Positions 21,496 to 33,261 of a stretch of DNA of 64,000 nucleotides are shown in pieces. Position numbers and translations under genes: made by a program. The stretch comes from Amorphophallus konjac (taxonomy: Eukaryota > Streptophyta > Magnoliopsida > Alismatales > Araceae). A model generated the notes under the pieces. It searched no databases and had not been told where the DNA came from. It saw only the letters and a program-made list of their open reading frames with translations. The DNA lies in the NCBI GenBank assembly GCA_022559845.1, contig CM040123.1:301494642-301558641 (forward strand). Direction: 5' to 3'. Positions within the stretch are counted from its first letter, which is position 1. Each line of letters starts with the position of its first letter.

Positions 21496-23844
21496 TGATG
21501 TAAAACAGCCCTAGGATGACTAAATATGTAATGGACAACCTAGGACCAAGATCCACAAGCATACAAGCTCTCCAATGATTCTCACAATAGCGTCTTACTC
21601 ACACGGCACACGCGATCACCCGGCGGGGCCGGGGGATGATGGCAAGGGTCCGAGGCGGGACCCAATGACTCTAAAGGACTTAGTTTGCTTAGGCTGACCC
21701 CAAAGGGCCTAGGATTCCCCAAATTCGTGGGTGGCTGGCCCGCTGGGCGGGGTGTGGGTGGCACTCTCTCACGGTCCGCGGTGGACACTAACAAACTAGC
21801 ATATAAGTACGGGCCCTTTTCTCACCGTCGACGGGCAATCAAAGCAATACTAAAATTGCAGAATGAAGGCAACTAAGGAGATATCAGACGCTCACCTGAT
21901 CGGTGTTAAGACACCGATCCCGCTCGGAGACGAGGGCGCGCCGGGAGGCGAGGGTATACAATCGATCGCCGCGGCGATGTAGCTTGACCTGAAAATGCAA
22001 TGATGTACAACACTACGCCTCGCACAGGAGGGGTGATCTTGGGGTAGGGATTAGACTTAGTACATCCAAAACTACCTCCACGCAGGGAGGAGCCTTCAGC
22101 CGGCCAAGCGGGGTGGGGATTACGCAATGAAAACGTTATCTTCCGAGCTCCACCGGTTCTGCCTTGCTTCAGGTTTGCTGGACAGACAGTCGGAGACGGT
22201 GCTGCCACGGGCTCCACGGAGCTCGGATCTTGACGAGACCAGCGCCAAAAGTTTACCAACTGACAGGGGATGAAGCTTGAATTTTTGGGGAAGCTTTGAT
22301 TCTCGGGGCTGACCGCACCGGCGACTGGAACAGGGCACCAGCGTCTGGTCTCTGGCTGGTACCGGACTGAAGCAGCAGGTTGTAGAAGTCACTGTGGGCT
22401 CTCCCGGACTCCGATTGGAATGAAACTGGTGGTGACGCGATCGTGATCGGGGTAGATTCGAGCCGGAGTTGACGGGGATGCAATCTGATGTCAGTGGAGA
22501 GAGGGGTGACCAGAGGAGTGTGGACTGGTCTAACCTGGGATCACAGGGGGCAGTCTGCCCTCTCCGACGAAGAAAATTGGAACAGGGGGTTCCGGTGGCC
22601 GATTGAGTCCCTTCTTCTTCGAGGTGGCAGCTAAGTAGATGTAGTTTCTCTCCTCCAAAAATGGCGCTCTGAGCCTTCACCAGCTGACCGTGGCAGAGTC
22701 TGCAACCGGACTGGTTGATTCTGCCTCTATCTGGTGCAGAACAATGGGGCTGGTTGCAGAGGGTGCCATGATCTCCACAAAGCTCTGATGGGTACAAGAC
22801 CTGAACCGTTGGAACCGTGGTCGAGTCTTCTTTCTGTCGGTGCCAACGGCGAGGTCGGCAGATGTCGGAGAAGACCGGAACTATCAGATGAGTGGAGGGA
22901 TGTCAGTTCTGGCTCCTGTAAACTGACCTGACACACTTGGAGTAGAAAATTCGTAACTTTCGATGTCGATGTCCAAATGCAACTCTGATTCTTGAAGATG
23001 AAAGAGGACTTGAGAGGGAAGGAATTTTCTGAAGAAAGCTTGATCTGAATCCCAAAGGGTTCATCGTGGCCGAGCTTCCACTCTCGCTCTGGTTCTCTGC
23101 CTGGGTTCTTCTGCGCAGTCGAGGGAGATCGGCCGCTGTGGACTGCTCGGAGCTCGGATGCCGACGAAACCACCTCGCCTTGGAAGCTCTCTGGACAACC
23201 TTTCCAGAGATGTAGGCCTTACCACCAGGAGGAGCAGGGACCGGCCGGGGATGACGCGACTTCAGGGCCTCACTCTGCTGCCTGCGACCTGCTACTTGAA
23301 GCTACAACTTGCAAGAATAAGGGGAGGGGCAAAGGGAGTTAGCACAGATTGGGGGGATGGGTGATGGTTTGTGGATATGGGAAGGACGTGGCTAGGGCTT
23401 CTGGAGGGTCTGGAGTGGCAGGGGTAGATAGAGAGGGGGGCTGGAGCAGCTAGGGGTGGAGATGGGGGGGTGGAGGTGCACTAGAGAGAGGGTGAGTGTG
23501 AGAGGAGGATGGGGGACGAACTTGGCTGTTGGGGGGAGATGGATTTCGACCTAGGGTGGTTTAGGAGGTGGGGAGATGGAAGGGCACAGCCCTAGGGAGA
23601 GGGAAATTTGAATTTGGGCTTTGGGAGGGGATAATTCAGCCTTGGGAAGAGGGAGGGTTGCTTGGGAGAGTGGAAAGGTGCCTAGGAGAAGGGGTTTCCA
23701 CCTAGGGGTTGGAGGGGGAATTGAATGAATGCATGGGGAAGGGGAAGGGGCCTTAATGAGGGGTGAATGGGGAGGAGAGAGAATGAATTTCAAATTTGGG
23801 GTGGGGAGGAGAGAGAAAGGGGGCACAACCCACTTAGAGAGAGT

Positions 23845-23882
<38 letters not shown>

Positions 23883-24260
23883 TATTGAGATGGAGATGGC
23901 AAATGCCTTTCAATATTCATCAAAGTTGTTTCAATGAGAGGGAGGGGAGGCCTATTTATAGGTATCCACTCTTTACATGACCATAGTACCCTTGACAATT
24001 AGACAAAAGACCGGGCGTATCCTAGACTCAACCTAATGGGCCCATAACTAAGGTAATAAGGCCCAATTAAGCATACCAAGGGAAATGGACTAGAACCACA
24101 TGACTTAATAAAGAGAAATACAATGATAGGACTCAATAAAAGGAAAATACATAAAATGAAACTAAGGAAATGAAGATAACAAGTGTGGATCACAGTCAGT
24201 CCACATCAAGAGTGTGCAGGCGACCCGAGCTAGAGGGAGTGTCGTGAGATGCCCTCATCA
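21496..24260 (-). repeat. 3' LTR of W
   Basis: Contains a TATA box (minus CTATAAATAGG near 23951-23961) and a (GA)n microsatellite at 23851-23877. Its first codons encode the end of the W polyprotein, which stops at 24230. Confidence 0.9.
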
Positions 24261-24850
24261 AATCCCCCGGGGTGGGGAGAACTCGACCCCGTCGAGTATG
24301 GGTCTGCCTGGCTGTCGTAATGCTCCAGTATGTCGGGGTCCAAGCGCGGCAGATCCTCCCGACTCACCCACGTGTCCTCTATCGGGGGACGGTTCTTCCA
24401 CCTAACCAGGTAGCACTGATACACCTTGTGCCTAGTAATGATACTCTGCTCATCCAGTATTGCCTCTATTTGCTCTCGTCGGTCTCTCAAGCTAGAAGGT
24501 GGAGTCCCTCCGGAAGTGTCCCTCTCAAGGCGGGGTAAAAGCTCAAGATCTTCACTGGGTTCCACCGCGGGGCCCTTGTAGGGTACCAGATCCGCCACAT
24601 TGAAAGTAGGGTGTACCCCAAAACCCTCAGGTAGGTCTAGCTCATAAGCATTACTGCCAAGTCATCTCAAAATTTGAAAGGGTCCCGAACCCCGTGCCCT
24701 TAACTTGGAGGCAGGTCCCGGAAGGAGCCGCTCCGTCCTCACCATCACCGAGTCTCCCACTTGGAACTCGCAGTGGCGCCGATGAGCATCTGCCCGCCTT
24801 TTGTAAGCCTCATTGATCTTTCCTATATGCTTGCGAGAATGCGTATGCCA
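24230..24850 (-). pseudogene. W integrase C-terminus and chromodomain, one nonsense codon
   Basis: From about 24840 the frame reads KINEAYKRRADAHRR, CEFQVGDSVMVRTERL (integrase C-terminal module), then after a TGA stop (24662-24664) GVHPTFNVADLVPY. It ends with a canonical chromodomain: IEAILDEQ, YLVRWKN, DTWVSREDLP, ILEHY (about 24340-24480). The last about 10 codons lie in the 3' LTR and stop at 24230-24232. This module normally follows the integrase core, which is missing here. Confidence 0.8.
24261..24278 (-). promoter_or_regulatory. Polypurine tract region of W
   Basis: The minus strand TCCCCACCCCGGGGGATT lies against the 3' LTR; GGGGGATT is the likely priming tract. Confidence 0.5.
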
Positions 24851-24879
24851 TGCACGATGATGCGATGTTGGTGTGAAAC

Positions 24880-25110
24880 GCATGGTATGCCAAGGTGGAC
24901 CTGGGCAGCCAAATGTAGACCGATCACACTTTGATGCTATGAAGATTGTGACAGTTTTAGGAGGGCCGGGACATCCATAGATGAACCTTTTATGCATGGG
25001 TGTGACAAATGTCGGGGGACCCGAACATCCATGTATGCTCCTCTCATGCTTAAGACTCATGATGAATGAAGGTGGGCCATACATCCGAATATGGTCCTCT
25101 TATGCTGCCT
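24880..25110 (-). repeat. Four about 70-bp repeats coding a GCPGPP-type motif in W
   Basis: On the minus strand the words ATTCGGATGTATGGCCCACC, CATGGATGTTCGGGTCCCCC, CTATGGATGTCCCGGCCCTCC-like and TTTGGCTGCCCAGGTCCACC recur about every 66-75 bp. In the frame opening at 25084 they read HGCSGPP, YGCPGPP and FGCPGPP. They bridge the unknown ORF and the integrase tail. Confidence 0.55.
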
Positions 25111-26799
25111 ACTTGACATGTGGGTGATGTGAATGAATGTACCCGACTTATGAATCATGTCAAATGATGTGGTAGGCCTAGACACATGCATGTTTATCCC
25201 AAAGGTGACCTCCATGTGCATAGATGTGGGATGACTTTTGAGCGTCCACGTGAATGGGTCGAAGGGATCTACGAAGGTGGTTATGGGGTGGGGTACTTCA
25301 TCAATCCCAAGGTGTTTGTTGCCTAAAGTCAAGGCTCTCATGGTGTAACCCGATTCTAGGAAGGGAGGAGTTTGGGTTGACATGGGCGATTCGGGTAGGG
25401 TGAGGTGGGTGGTGAATAGGGGGAGTGGGTTACATGGAGATCTAGGCTCCCTTAGGAAGGGACTAAAGGGATCATGGTAAGGGTTACCTAGGTAGGGGTA
25501 TTCCATGTCCTCAAGGTCCTCAAATGGTGAGTCATCCTCCTCCAAAATGTTTGGGCCAAGGTTGCTAAGGGGTTGGCCAATCAAAGCACTTGGGATCTCA
25601 ATTGTTGGAGAGTAGACTAGGATGGGTTCCTCCTCCATGGGAAGAAGGAGTATGATCTCACTTGTAAATTGGCCATTGGTGTAGATGGAAGTGATGGAGC
25701 CAACGGTGGGGTAAGCTAGGCTAATGGTGCTCGACTCCGATGGCCTCATGGCTAGCATATCGGTCAAGTGGACTTGCCAATGTAGGTAGGCCACTAAGTC
25801 TCCCAAATCTTCTACACAATAGGAGGTTTGATAAGTGACATGAGGCTGAGTGGGAATGATTTGGGATTGATGTCCCATGGGTATGTGGCTTGGTTGTGAA
25901 CTAGGAATGGTGAGGCCTCGCTTGAGCCATTGTAGTACGGACTTATCTATGGTGATGGTGTCATGGGGAAGGGTGTATAGCTCTTGAGGAACTAGGCTAG
26001 GAGTGGTGGGTGAGTTGTGTGGCCCTTGGATTTCTTTGATTTTGGGAGGTGGATCCGAATTGGTATCCTTCTCCTCTTGGGTAGGTGTGTGGGTTGCAAC
26101 TCCTAAGGACAATGGGGTAGGAAGGTCTATGGTGGGTGGGTTGGTGTTAGTCGAAGCATGGTGCACCCGAGGAGGTGAGCAAGGTCGGATGTGGGTTGGA
26201 ATTGGGAGTGGAAGTAGTGAAGGCCTAAATTGGGGTAAGATTGGGGTGGGAAGTGGAAGGTGGGTTGGGTGAGGAGATTTGGGATGATTGGTTTTGGGAG
26301 ATGTGTCCCTTTTTGGGGACGATGGTGAGGTTGCGGTGGTGGCCAAGGGGGCTTGTGGGGTGCGGTTTTGGTGAGGGGATTTTGGTTTGGGGTTGGTGGC
26401 CATTATGGGCCTAGGTGGAGGGGTGGACATGGAGTCCAATTGAGTATGGGGACATATGGTTGTGGTGAGGACTTGGAGGTAGGGTGTAGATGTGGTGGTT
26501 GGGGTAGGAGAGGTGGAAAATGGTGGGGAATGTGTGATTAGGGTCTTGGGTTGGCCAAGGGGAAATGAAGGACTTGAAATGCTCTTTGGACTTTGGTGTT
26601 CGGAATGGGAAGGGGACACATAACTAGCCCTAAGTTGCTCCTTCATGTTTACCCAAGTGGTGATGGGATCTTCCCTTCTAATTATCCTTAGCCCGACAAT
26701 TTGTAGCCAATAGGTTTGAGTCCGTTTGGTAAGTTGTGATTTGGCAAATTGGACTTTCTCGTTATCGGTCATAAGATGCCAAGTGAAGTAATGGTCCAT
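25057..26799 (-). CDS. Gag N-terminal domain fused to unknown Pro-rich ORF (W), 580 codons
   Basis: The frame opens at ATG 26799. Residues 1-60 match a retrotransposon gag domain (MDHYFTWHLMTDNEKVQFAK, TYWLQIV, WVNMKEQLRASYV). Then gag homology stops and about 520 residues follow with no domain I recognise: a Pro/Thr/Ser-rich stretch to about residue 270, a mixed region (DLVAYLHWQVHLTDMLAMRP), an acidic patch (EEDDSPFEDLEDMEYP) near 430, and a C-terminus ending at 25057. No stop in 1743 bp is notable when neighbouring retro-ORFs are broken. Upstream gag codons (27122-26818) are in another frame because of a one-base change near 26817. It could be captured host or element sequence. Confidence 0.6.
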   Translation of the reverse strand: MDHYFTWHLMTDNEKVQFAKSQLTKRTQTYWLQIVGLRIIRREDPITTWVNMKEQLRASYVSPSHSEHQSPKSISSPSFPLGQPKTLITHSPPFSTSPTPTTTSTPYLQVLTTTICPHTQLDSMSTPPPRPIMATNPKPKSPHQNRTPQAPLATTATSPSSPKRDTSPKTNHPKSPHPTHLPLPTPILPQFRPSLLPLPIPTHIRPCSPPRVHHASTNTNPPTIDLPTPLSLGVATHTPTQEEKDTNSDPPPKIKEIQGPHNSPTTPSLVPQELYTLPHDTITIDKSVLQWLKRGLTIPSSQPSHIPMGHQSQIIPTQPHVTYQTSYCVEDLGDLVAYLHWQVHLTDMLAMRPSESSTISLAYPTVGSITSIYTNGQFTSEIILLLPMEEEPILVYSPTIEIPSALIGQPLSNLGPNILEEDDSPFEDLEDMEYPYLGNPYHDPFSPFLREPRSPCNPLPLFTTHLTLPESPMSTQTPPFLESGYTMRALTLGNKHLGIDEVPHPITTFVDPFDPFTWTLKSHPTSMHMEVTFGINMHVSRPTTSFDMIHKSGTFIHITHMSSRQHKRTIFGCMAHLHSS

Positions 26800-26817
26800 G
26801 GAAGCCTCCCATTCTAA

Positions 26818-27122
26818 TACTCATTAGGATGAGTCCCATCAAAGGTGAGAGGTGAGGGAGGAGGCCTACTATCATTCTTCCTTGGGGCGGGCCAATTTTC
26901 TTCTAGTTTGTCAAGTCATCTAGATAGGCTATCAAGCTTGCCATTGGCATGGGTCAAGGTTTTTATGAGGTAACTGACATGGCCAGGGAAGTTATGGGTG
27001 TTAGTGGTAGGCATCTCTTGGTGGCTTGGACTTATGGAGTGGGCCGATTGGTAAGGTCGATATGAGGTGGCCATACTAGGGAGCAATAGTGATGCACTTG
27101 ATGACTCTAAATGCATAGACAT
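26818..27122 (-). pseudogene. W gag N-terminus, stop and frameshift
   Basis: ATG 27122 (MSMHLESSSASLLLPSM) lies about 38 nt from the primer site, a plausible gag start. The frame meets TAG at 26916-26918, continues with FDGTHPNEY, and then is one base out of step with the 580-codon frame at about 26817. Confidence 0.6.
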
Positions 27123-27160
27123 GCCCTAGGACTTGACTTGATAGAGACAAGTCAATGACT

Positions 27161-27173
27161 TGCTCTAATACCA
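27161..27173 (-). promoter_or_regulatory. Primer binding site of W
   Basis: The minus strand TGGTATTAGAGCA lies 2 bp from the LTR. It differs at one position from the usual TGGTATCAGAGC tRNA-Met site. Confidence 0.7.
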
Positions 27174-27175
27174 CT

Positions 27176-29523
27176 TGATGTAAAACAGCCCTAGGATGAC
27201 TAAATATGTAATGGACAACCTAGGACCAAGATCCACAAGCATACAAGCTCTCCAATGATTCTCACAATAGCGTCTTACTCACACGGCACATGCGATCACC
27301 CGGCGGGGCCGGGGGATGATGGCAAGGGTCCGAGGCGGGACCCAATGACTCTAAAGGACTTAGTTTGCTTAGGCTGACCCCAAAGGGCCTAGGATTCCCC
27401 AAATTCGTGGGTGGCTGGCCCGCTGGGCGGGGTGTGGGTGGCACTCTCTCACGGTCCGCGGTGGACACTAACAAACTAGCATATAAGTACGGGCCCTTTT
27501 CTCACCGTCGACGGGCAATCAAAGCAATACTAAAATTGCAGAATGAAGGCAACTAAGGAGATATCAGACGCTCACCTGATCGGTGTGAAGACACCGATCC
27601 CGCTCGGAGACGAGGGCGCGCCGGGAGGCGAGGGTATACAACCGATCGCCGCGGCGATGTAGCTTGACCTGAAAATGCAATGATGTACAACACTACGCCT
27701 CGCACAGGAGGGGTGATCTTGGGGTAGGGATTAGACTTAGTACATCCAAAACTACCTCCACGCAGGGAGGAGCCTTCAGCCGGCCAAGCGGGGTGGGGAT
27801 TACGCAATGAAAACGTTATCTTCCGAGCTCCACCGGTTCTGCCTTGCTTCAGGTTCGCTGGACAGACAGTAGGAGACGGTGCTGCCACGGGCTCCACGGA
27901 GCTCGGATCTTGACGAGACCAGCGCCAAAAGTTTACCAACTGACAGGGGATGAAGCTTAAATTTTTTGGGAAGCTTTGATTCTCTGGGCTGACCGCACCG
28001 GCGACTGGAACAGGGCACCAGCGTCTGGTCTCTGGCTGGTACCGGACTGAAGTAGTAGGTTGCAGAAGTCACTTTGGGCTCTCCCTGACTCCGATTGGAA
28101 TGAAACTGGTGGTGACGCGATCTTGATCGGGGTAGCTTCGAGCCGGAGTTGACGGGGATGCAATCTGATGTCGGTGGAGAGAGGGGTGACCGGAGGAGTG
28201 TGGACTGGTCTAACCTGGGATCACAGGGGGCAGTCTGCCCTCTCCGACGAAGAAAATTGGAACAGGGGGTTCCGGTGGCCGATTGAGTCCCTTCTTCATC
28301 GAGGTGGCAGCTACTAGATGTAGTTTCTCTCCTCCAAAAATGGCGCTCAGAGCCTTCACCAGCTGACCGTGGCAGAGTCTGCAACCGGACTGGTTGATTC
28401 TGCCTCTGTCTGGTGCAGAACAATGGGGCTGGTTGCAGAGGGTGCCATGATCTCCACAAAGCTCTGATGGGTACAAGACCTGAACCGTTGGAACCGTGGT
28501 CGAGTCTTCTTTCTGTCGGTGCCAACGGCGGGGTCGGCAGATGTCGGAGAAGACCGGGACGATCAGATGAGTGGAGGGATGTCAGTTCTGGCTCCTGTAA
28601 ACTGACCTGACACACTTGGAGTAGAAAATTCGTAACTTTCGATGTCGATGTCCAAATGCAACTCTGCTTCTTGAAGATGAAAGAGGACTTGAGAGGGAAG
28701 GAATTTTCTGAAAAAAGCTTGATCTGAATCCCAAAGGGTTTGTCGTGGCCGAGCTTCCACTCTCGTTCTGGTTCTCTGCCTGGGTTCTTCTGCGCAGTCG
28801 AGGGAGATCGGCCGCTGTGGACTGCTCGGAGCTCGGATGCCGACGAAACCACCTCACCTTGGAAGCTCTCTGGACAACCTTTCCAGAGATGTAGGCCTTG
28901 CCACCAGGAGGAGCAGGGACCGGCCTAGGATGATGCGACTTCAGGGCCTCACTCTGCTGCCTGCGACCTGCTACTTGAAGCTGCAACTTGCAAGAACAAG
29001 GGGAGGGGCAAAGGGAGTTAGCACAGATTGGGGGGATGGCTGATGGTTTGTGGATATGGGAAGGACGTGGCTAGGGCTTCTGGAGGGTCTGGAGTGGCAG
29101 GGGTAGATGGAGAGGGGGGCTGGAGCAGCTAGGGGTGGAGATGGGGGGGTGGAGGTGCACTAGAGAGAGGGTGAGTGTGAGAGGAGGATGGGGGACGAAC
29201 TTGGCTGTTGGGGGGAGATGGATTTCGACCTAGGGTGGTTTAGGAGGTGGGGAGATGGAAGGGCACAGCCCTAGGGAGAGGGAAATTTGAATTTGGGCTT
29301 TGGGAGGGGATAATTCAGCCTTGGGAAGAGGGAGGGTTGCTTGGGAGAGTGGAAAGGTGCCTAGGAGAAGGGGTTTCCACCTAGGGGTTGGAGGGGGAAT
29401 TGAATGAATGCATGGGGAAGGGGAAGGGGCCTTAATGAGGGGTGAATGGGGAGGAGAGAGAATGAATTTCGAATTTGGGGTGGGGAGGAGAGAGAAAGGG
29501 GGCACAACCCACTTAGAGAGAGT

Positions 29524-29555
<32 letters not shown>

Positions 29556-29937
29556 GAGATATTGAGATGGAGATGGCAAATGCCTTTCAATATTCATCAA
29601 AGTTGTTTCAATGAGAGGGAGGGGAGGCCTATTTATAGGCATCCACTCTTTACATGACCATAGTACCCTTGACAATTAGACAAAAGACCGGGCATATCCT
29701 AGACTCAACCTAATGGGCCCATAACTAAGGTAATAAGGCCCAATTAAGCATACCAAGGGAAATGGACTAGAACCACATGACTTAATAAAGAGAAATACAA
29801 TGATAGGACTCAATAAAAGGAAAATACATAAAATGAAACTAAGGAAATGAAGATAACAAGTGTGGATCACAGTCAGTCCACATCAAGAGTGTGCAGGCGA
29901 CCCGAGCTAGAGGGAGTGTCGTGAGATGCCCTCATCA
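27176..29937 (-). repeat. 5' LTR of W
   Basis: Pairs with 21496-24260. TATA box at 29628-29637 (minus) and (GA)n at 29530-29556. A 350-codon frame at 27800-28852 in the leader is broken in the other LTR and is treated as chance. Confidence 0.9.
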
Positions 29938-29942
29938 TGGTA

Positions 29943-30931
29943 GGAGACACCTTTAGAAATACATGGTCTCCTTCCGCAAATGTCAACTCTCTCCGCCACT
30001 GGTCTGCATAACTTTTCTGACGGCTATGGGCTGTGAGGAGTCGCTGCCGGATCATGGATATCTTCTCTGAGTAGTCCTGTGCCAATTGTGGCCCGAATAA
30101 CTGCTTCTCGCCAGTTTCATACCAGCACACCGATGACCTACAAGGCCGCCCATAGAGTGCCTCGTAAGGTGCCATTCCAATGGTGGAATGGTAACTATTG
30201 TTGTATGCAAACTCTATCAGGGGTAAGTGATCGTCCTAGTTTCCTCTCCATTCAATACTGCATGCCCTCAGTATATCTTCTAAAGTTTGGATAGTACGCT
30301 CAGATTGCCCATCAGTCTGGGGGTGAAATACTGAGCTGAGCCGCAGCTCTGTCCCCACAGCCTGCTGTAAACTCTTCCAGAACCTCGTGGTGAATCGAGG
30401 GTCCCGATCAGAAATGATGGACAAGGGTGCACCATGCAACCGAATAATCTCAGCGATGAATAACTTCGCTAAGGATTCGATTGGAGTTTGCTTGTTGACG
30501 GGCAGGAAGTGTGCAGTCTTTGTGAACCTGTCCATAATTACCCAGATTGTGTCGTGCCTTCTCCTGGTCATAGGTAGACCAGGCACAAAGTCTAGGGTGA
30601 TTTGTTCCCATTTCCATTATGCCATCTCAATGGTCTGGAGAGGACCGCCAAGTCTTTGATGCTCAATTTTTACCTGCTGACATGTGAGACATTTGGACAC
30701 GAACTCCGCAATGTCTCGCTTCATTCCTGGCCACCAGTACGTTCTCTTCATATCCTGGAACATCTTGGTGCTTCCAGGATGGATGGAGAACTTTGCCCTA
30801 TGAGCCTCCCACATCAAGTCCTTCTTTATCTCCACATCATCTGGTACACAAATTCTTCCTCGGAATGTGATCAGTCCATCAATCCTCATTTGGAAGTTCT
30901 CATTCTTTAGTTGTCTCTGTAATGCCATGTC
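29943..30931 (-). pseudogene. T integrase (zinc-binding and catalytic core)
   Basis: In the frame continuing from RT. An HHCC zinc-binding module (HRAKFSIHPGSTKMFQDMK, then CLTCQQVK) is followed by the DDE core: TLDFVPGLP for the first Asp, SIISDRDPRF for the second, ERTIQTLEDILRA for the Glu; then YNNSYH and the lead-in to the C-terminus (VGDHVF-like EGDHVFLKVSPT). Stops at 30617-30619 and 30236-30238 break it, and W interrupts after SPT. Relation to T RT and the chromodomain is unambiguous because all stay in one frame. Confidence 0.85.
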
Positions 30932-32344
30932 CTACCTTTGTGCCTCAGCAATTCTATCTAAGTATGCAGGTCTTGTCGATAACCCAGCTAGGAGACCGAA
31001 CTGCTTCCTTTCCTCGGGTCGTGATTCGATCACACCCGCCATCATATCCCACTCTCGATGTAAACTTAGTGCCATCAACTTCCGGTTGAGAGCATATGCC
31101 ACCACATTCGCCTTGCCCGGGTGGTATTGTAAGGCGAAGTCATAGTCCTTCAATAGCTTGACCCATCTCCTTTGCCTCAAATTGAGTTCCTTCTGGGTGA
31201 ATATGTACTTGAGGCTCTGGTGGTCGATGAAGACCTTAAACCGAACCACATATAAGTAGTGCCTCCAGATACGCAAAGCGTCGACCACTGCTCCCATTTC
31301 CAGGTCATGAGTGGAGTAATTCCTTTCATGGTCCTTCAGCTGTCTTGAGGCATAGGCGATCACCCGGCCATTTTGCATTAGTACGCAACCGAGGCCGATT
31401 CTAGAGGCGTCCGTGTAAACAGTGAAGCCATCGACCCCTTGAGGGAGTGCCAGTACTGGGGTCGAAGTCAATTTTCCCTTGAGCATCTGAAAGCCATCTT
31501 CGCACTCTTTTGACCAGATAAATTTTGCTCCTTTCTTGGTCAGCTTGATCATTGGGGCTGCAATGGTGGAGAAGCCTTCGACGAATCGGCGGTAGTATCC
31601 AGCCAGGTCAAGGAAGCTTCTAATCTCCATGACTGTCTCCGATGCTTCCCACTTTGACACTGCTTCCACCTTGCTCGGGTCCACTGCTATACCATCCCTA
31701 GAGATAACATGTCCGAGGAACATAACCTGATCAAGCCAAAATTCGCACTTGCTGAATTTAGCGAATAATTTGTTCTCCTCGAGGGTCTGAAGAACCACTC
31801 TCAAGTGCTGCCGATGTTCCTCCTGACTGGTAGAATATACCAGGATGTCATCAATAAAGACCACGACAAACTGGTCCAAGTAGGGGCGGAAGATATGATT
31901 CATCTGCTCCATAAACACAGTCGGAGCATTGGTTAACCCGAATGGTACCACTAGGAACTCGTAGTGACCATACCAAGTTCTAAAGGCCATCTTCGACACA
32001 TCCTCGGGCTTGATTCTGATCTGGTAATAACCTATCCTCAGATCAATCTTGGAGAAGACCTTGGCAGATGATAGCTGGTCAAACAACTCTTCAATCCTCG
32101 GTAGAGGGTACTTGTTCTTTATTGTGACCTGGTTGAGCTTGCGGTAATCAATGCACAGCCGCATGGTCCCAGCCTTCTTCCGCACGAACAAGATTGGTGC
32201 TCCCCACGGGGACACGCTGGGCCGGATGAAGCCCTTGTCTAGTAACTCTTGCAATTGCTTCCTAAGTTCGGCAAGTTCTGCCGGAGCCATTCGGTATGGG
32301 GGAACAGAGATGGGTGCGGTGCCCAATGTTAGCTCAATGGAGAA
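30932..32344 (-). pseudogene. T reverse transcriptase and RNase H
   Basis: RT is complete in outline: [60 protein letters not shown] and the catalytic [11 protein letters not shown]. RNase H follows ([29 protein letters not shown], the third acidic-site region DHQSLKYIF), then the connection to integrase. The stop at 30932-30934 ends the open stretch, and another at 32345-32347 separates it from protease. Usual residues at the RT active site are intact. Confidence 0.88.
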
Positions 32345-33256
32345 CTATGTCTCACGAGCTGGTGGTAGTCCTGGCATTTCCTTGGGAAATACATCAGGAA
32401 ATTCTCGGACTGTGTCCAAGTCTTCTAGAATCTTGACAGAGCCTTCTTCAAGCACCACACTAGCTAAGAAATAGTCGCACCCTCCGCTGATCAGCTTGGA
32501 GGCCCGGATGGTTGAAACTATCATTCTCCTGGACTTGTCCTGAGGACATTGAAAGAAGAATGTCTCCTTCCCCGGTTCATGAAAAATCACTCTCTTCCGA
32601 CGGCAGTCCAAGAGGGTAAAATGTTTATCTAACCAGTCCATCCCCAAGATGAGGTCAAAATCGGCCATGTCTAGGATGTAGGCTTCCCCCGGCAATCTTC
32701 TCCCATAGATCTTTAACTTAATAGTAGGGATCACAAGCTTGGTGTGGGCTTGTTTCCCGGTCGGTGTACTGACTACCATTTCCCCGAAGAATGTGGCTTG
32801 GGGTCGGTTCTTCAGTTGATTAGCAAAGTTGGTGGATATGAATGTGTGTGTATCTCCTGGGTCAAACAAGACCTTTGCATAGACATTATCCACAAGGAGC
32901 GTACCTTCAGCCACGGTAGGAGTGTTTTCTACCTCTTCTTGCATTAGTGCATAGACCCGCCCTTTGTACTGGATCTTCTCTTGTGGAGAAAATGGCTTTT
33001 GTTGGGCCTTCTTGGGGCAGTTCTTCGCGAAGTGTCCGGCCTCGCCGCATTCATAACATTTTTCTTCTGCCCTCCAGCATTCTTGTCCCCAATGGTTGCA
33101 TCCGCACTGGATGCAAAATGGAATACCTAGCCCACCCCTCGGAACTAGTTCTTGGTGTGCCACCTGTTTCTTGTCTCGCCTCCCTCCGGCCGGCATAGGC
33201 CTTTTGCCCGATGACTTCTACTCCTCGGCGAACCTATACTAGACATTTGTTAGAAT
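32345..33256 (-). pseudogene. T gag C-terminus (zinc knuckle) and protease
   Basis: Holds a CCHC knuckle (CYECGEAGHFAKNC) preceded by a degenerate one (CIQCGCNHWGQEC). The protease region is KVLFDPGDTHTFIS: the usual D-T/S-G triad reads DPG, so the enzyme is likely dead. Then LILGMDWL and the linker EFPDVFPKEMPGLPP to RT. The right edge is the Z insertion (TTAAC duplication at 33257-33261). Confidence 0.82.
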
Positions 33257-33261
33257 TTAAC

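Larger units (their letters stand above)
21496..29937 (-). mobile_element. Element W: non-autonomous Reina-like chromovirus derivative
   Basis: LTRs at 21496-24260 and 27176-29937 (2765 and 2762 bp, about 41 differences by eye), TGATG...CATCA ends and target duplication TGGTA (21491-21495 and 29938-29942). The interior of only 2.9 kb holds a gag N-terminus, a long unknown Pro-rich frame, then the integrase C-terminus and a chromodomain. Protease, RT, RNase H and the integrase core are absent. It inserted into T integrase. Confidence 0.88.

Noticed and set aside
23851..23877. (GA)n tract as a regulatory GAGA element
   Set aside because: A simple microsatellite present in both W LTRs; no further support for function.
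27800..28852. 350-codon ORF on the minus strand in the W 5' LTR
   Set aside because: It lies in the LTR leader. The other LTR copy (22120-23173) is frameshifted by a small indel, and no domain is recognisable.
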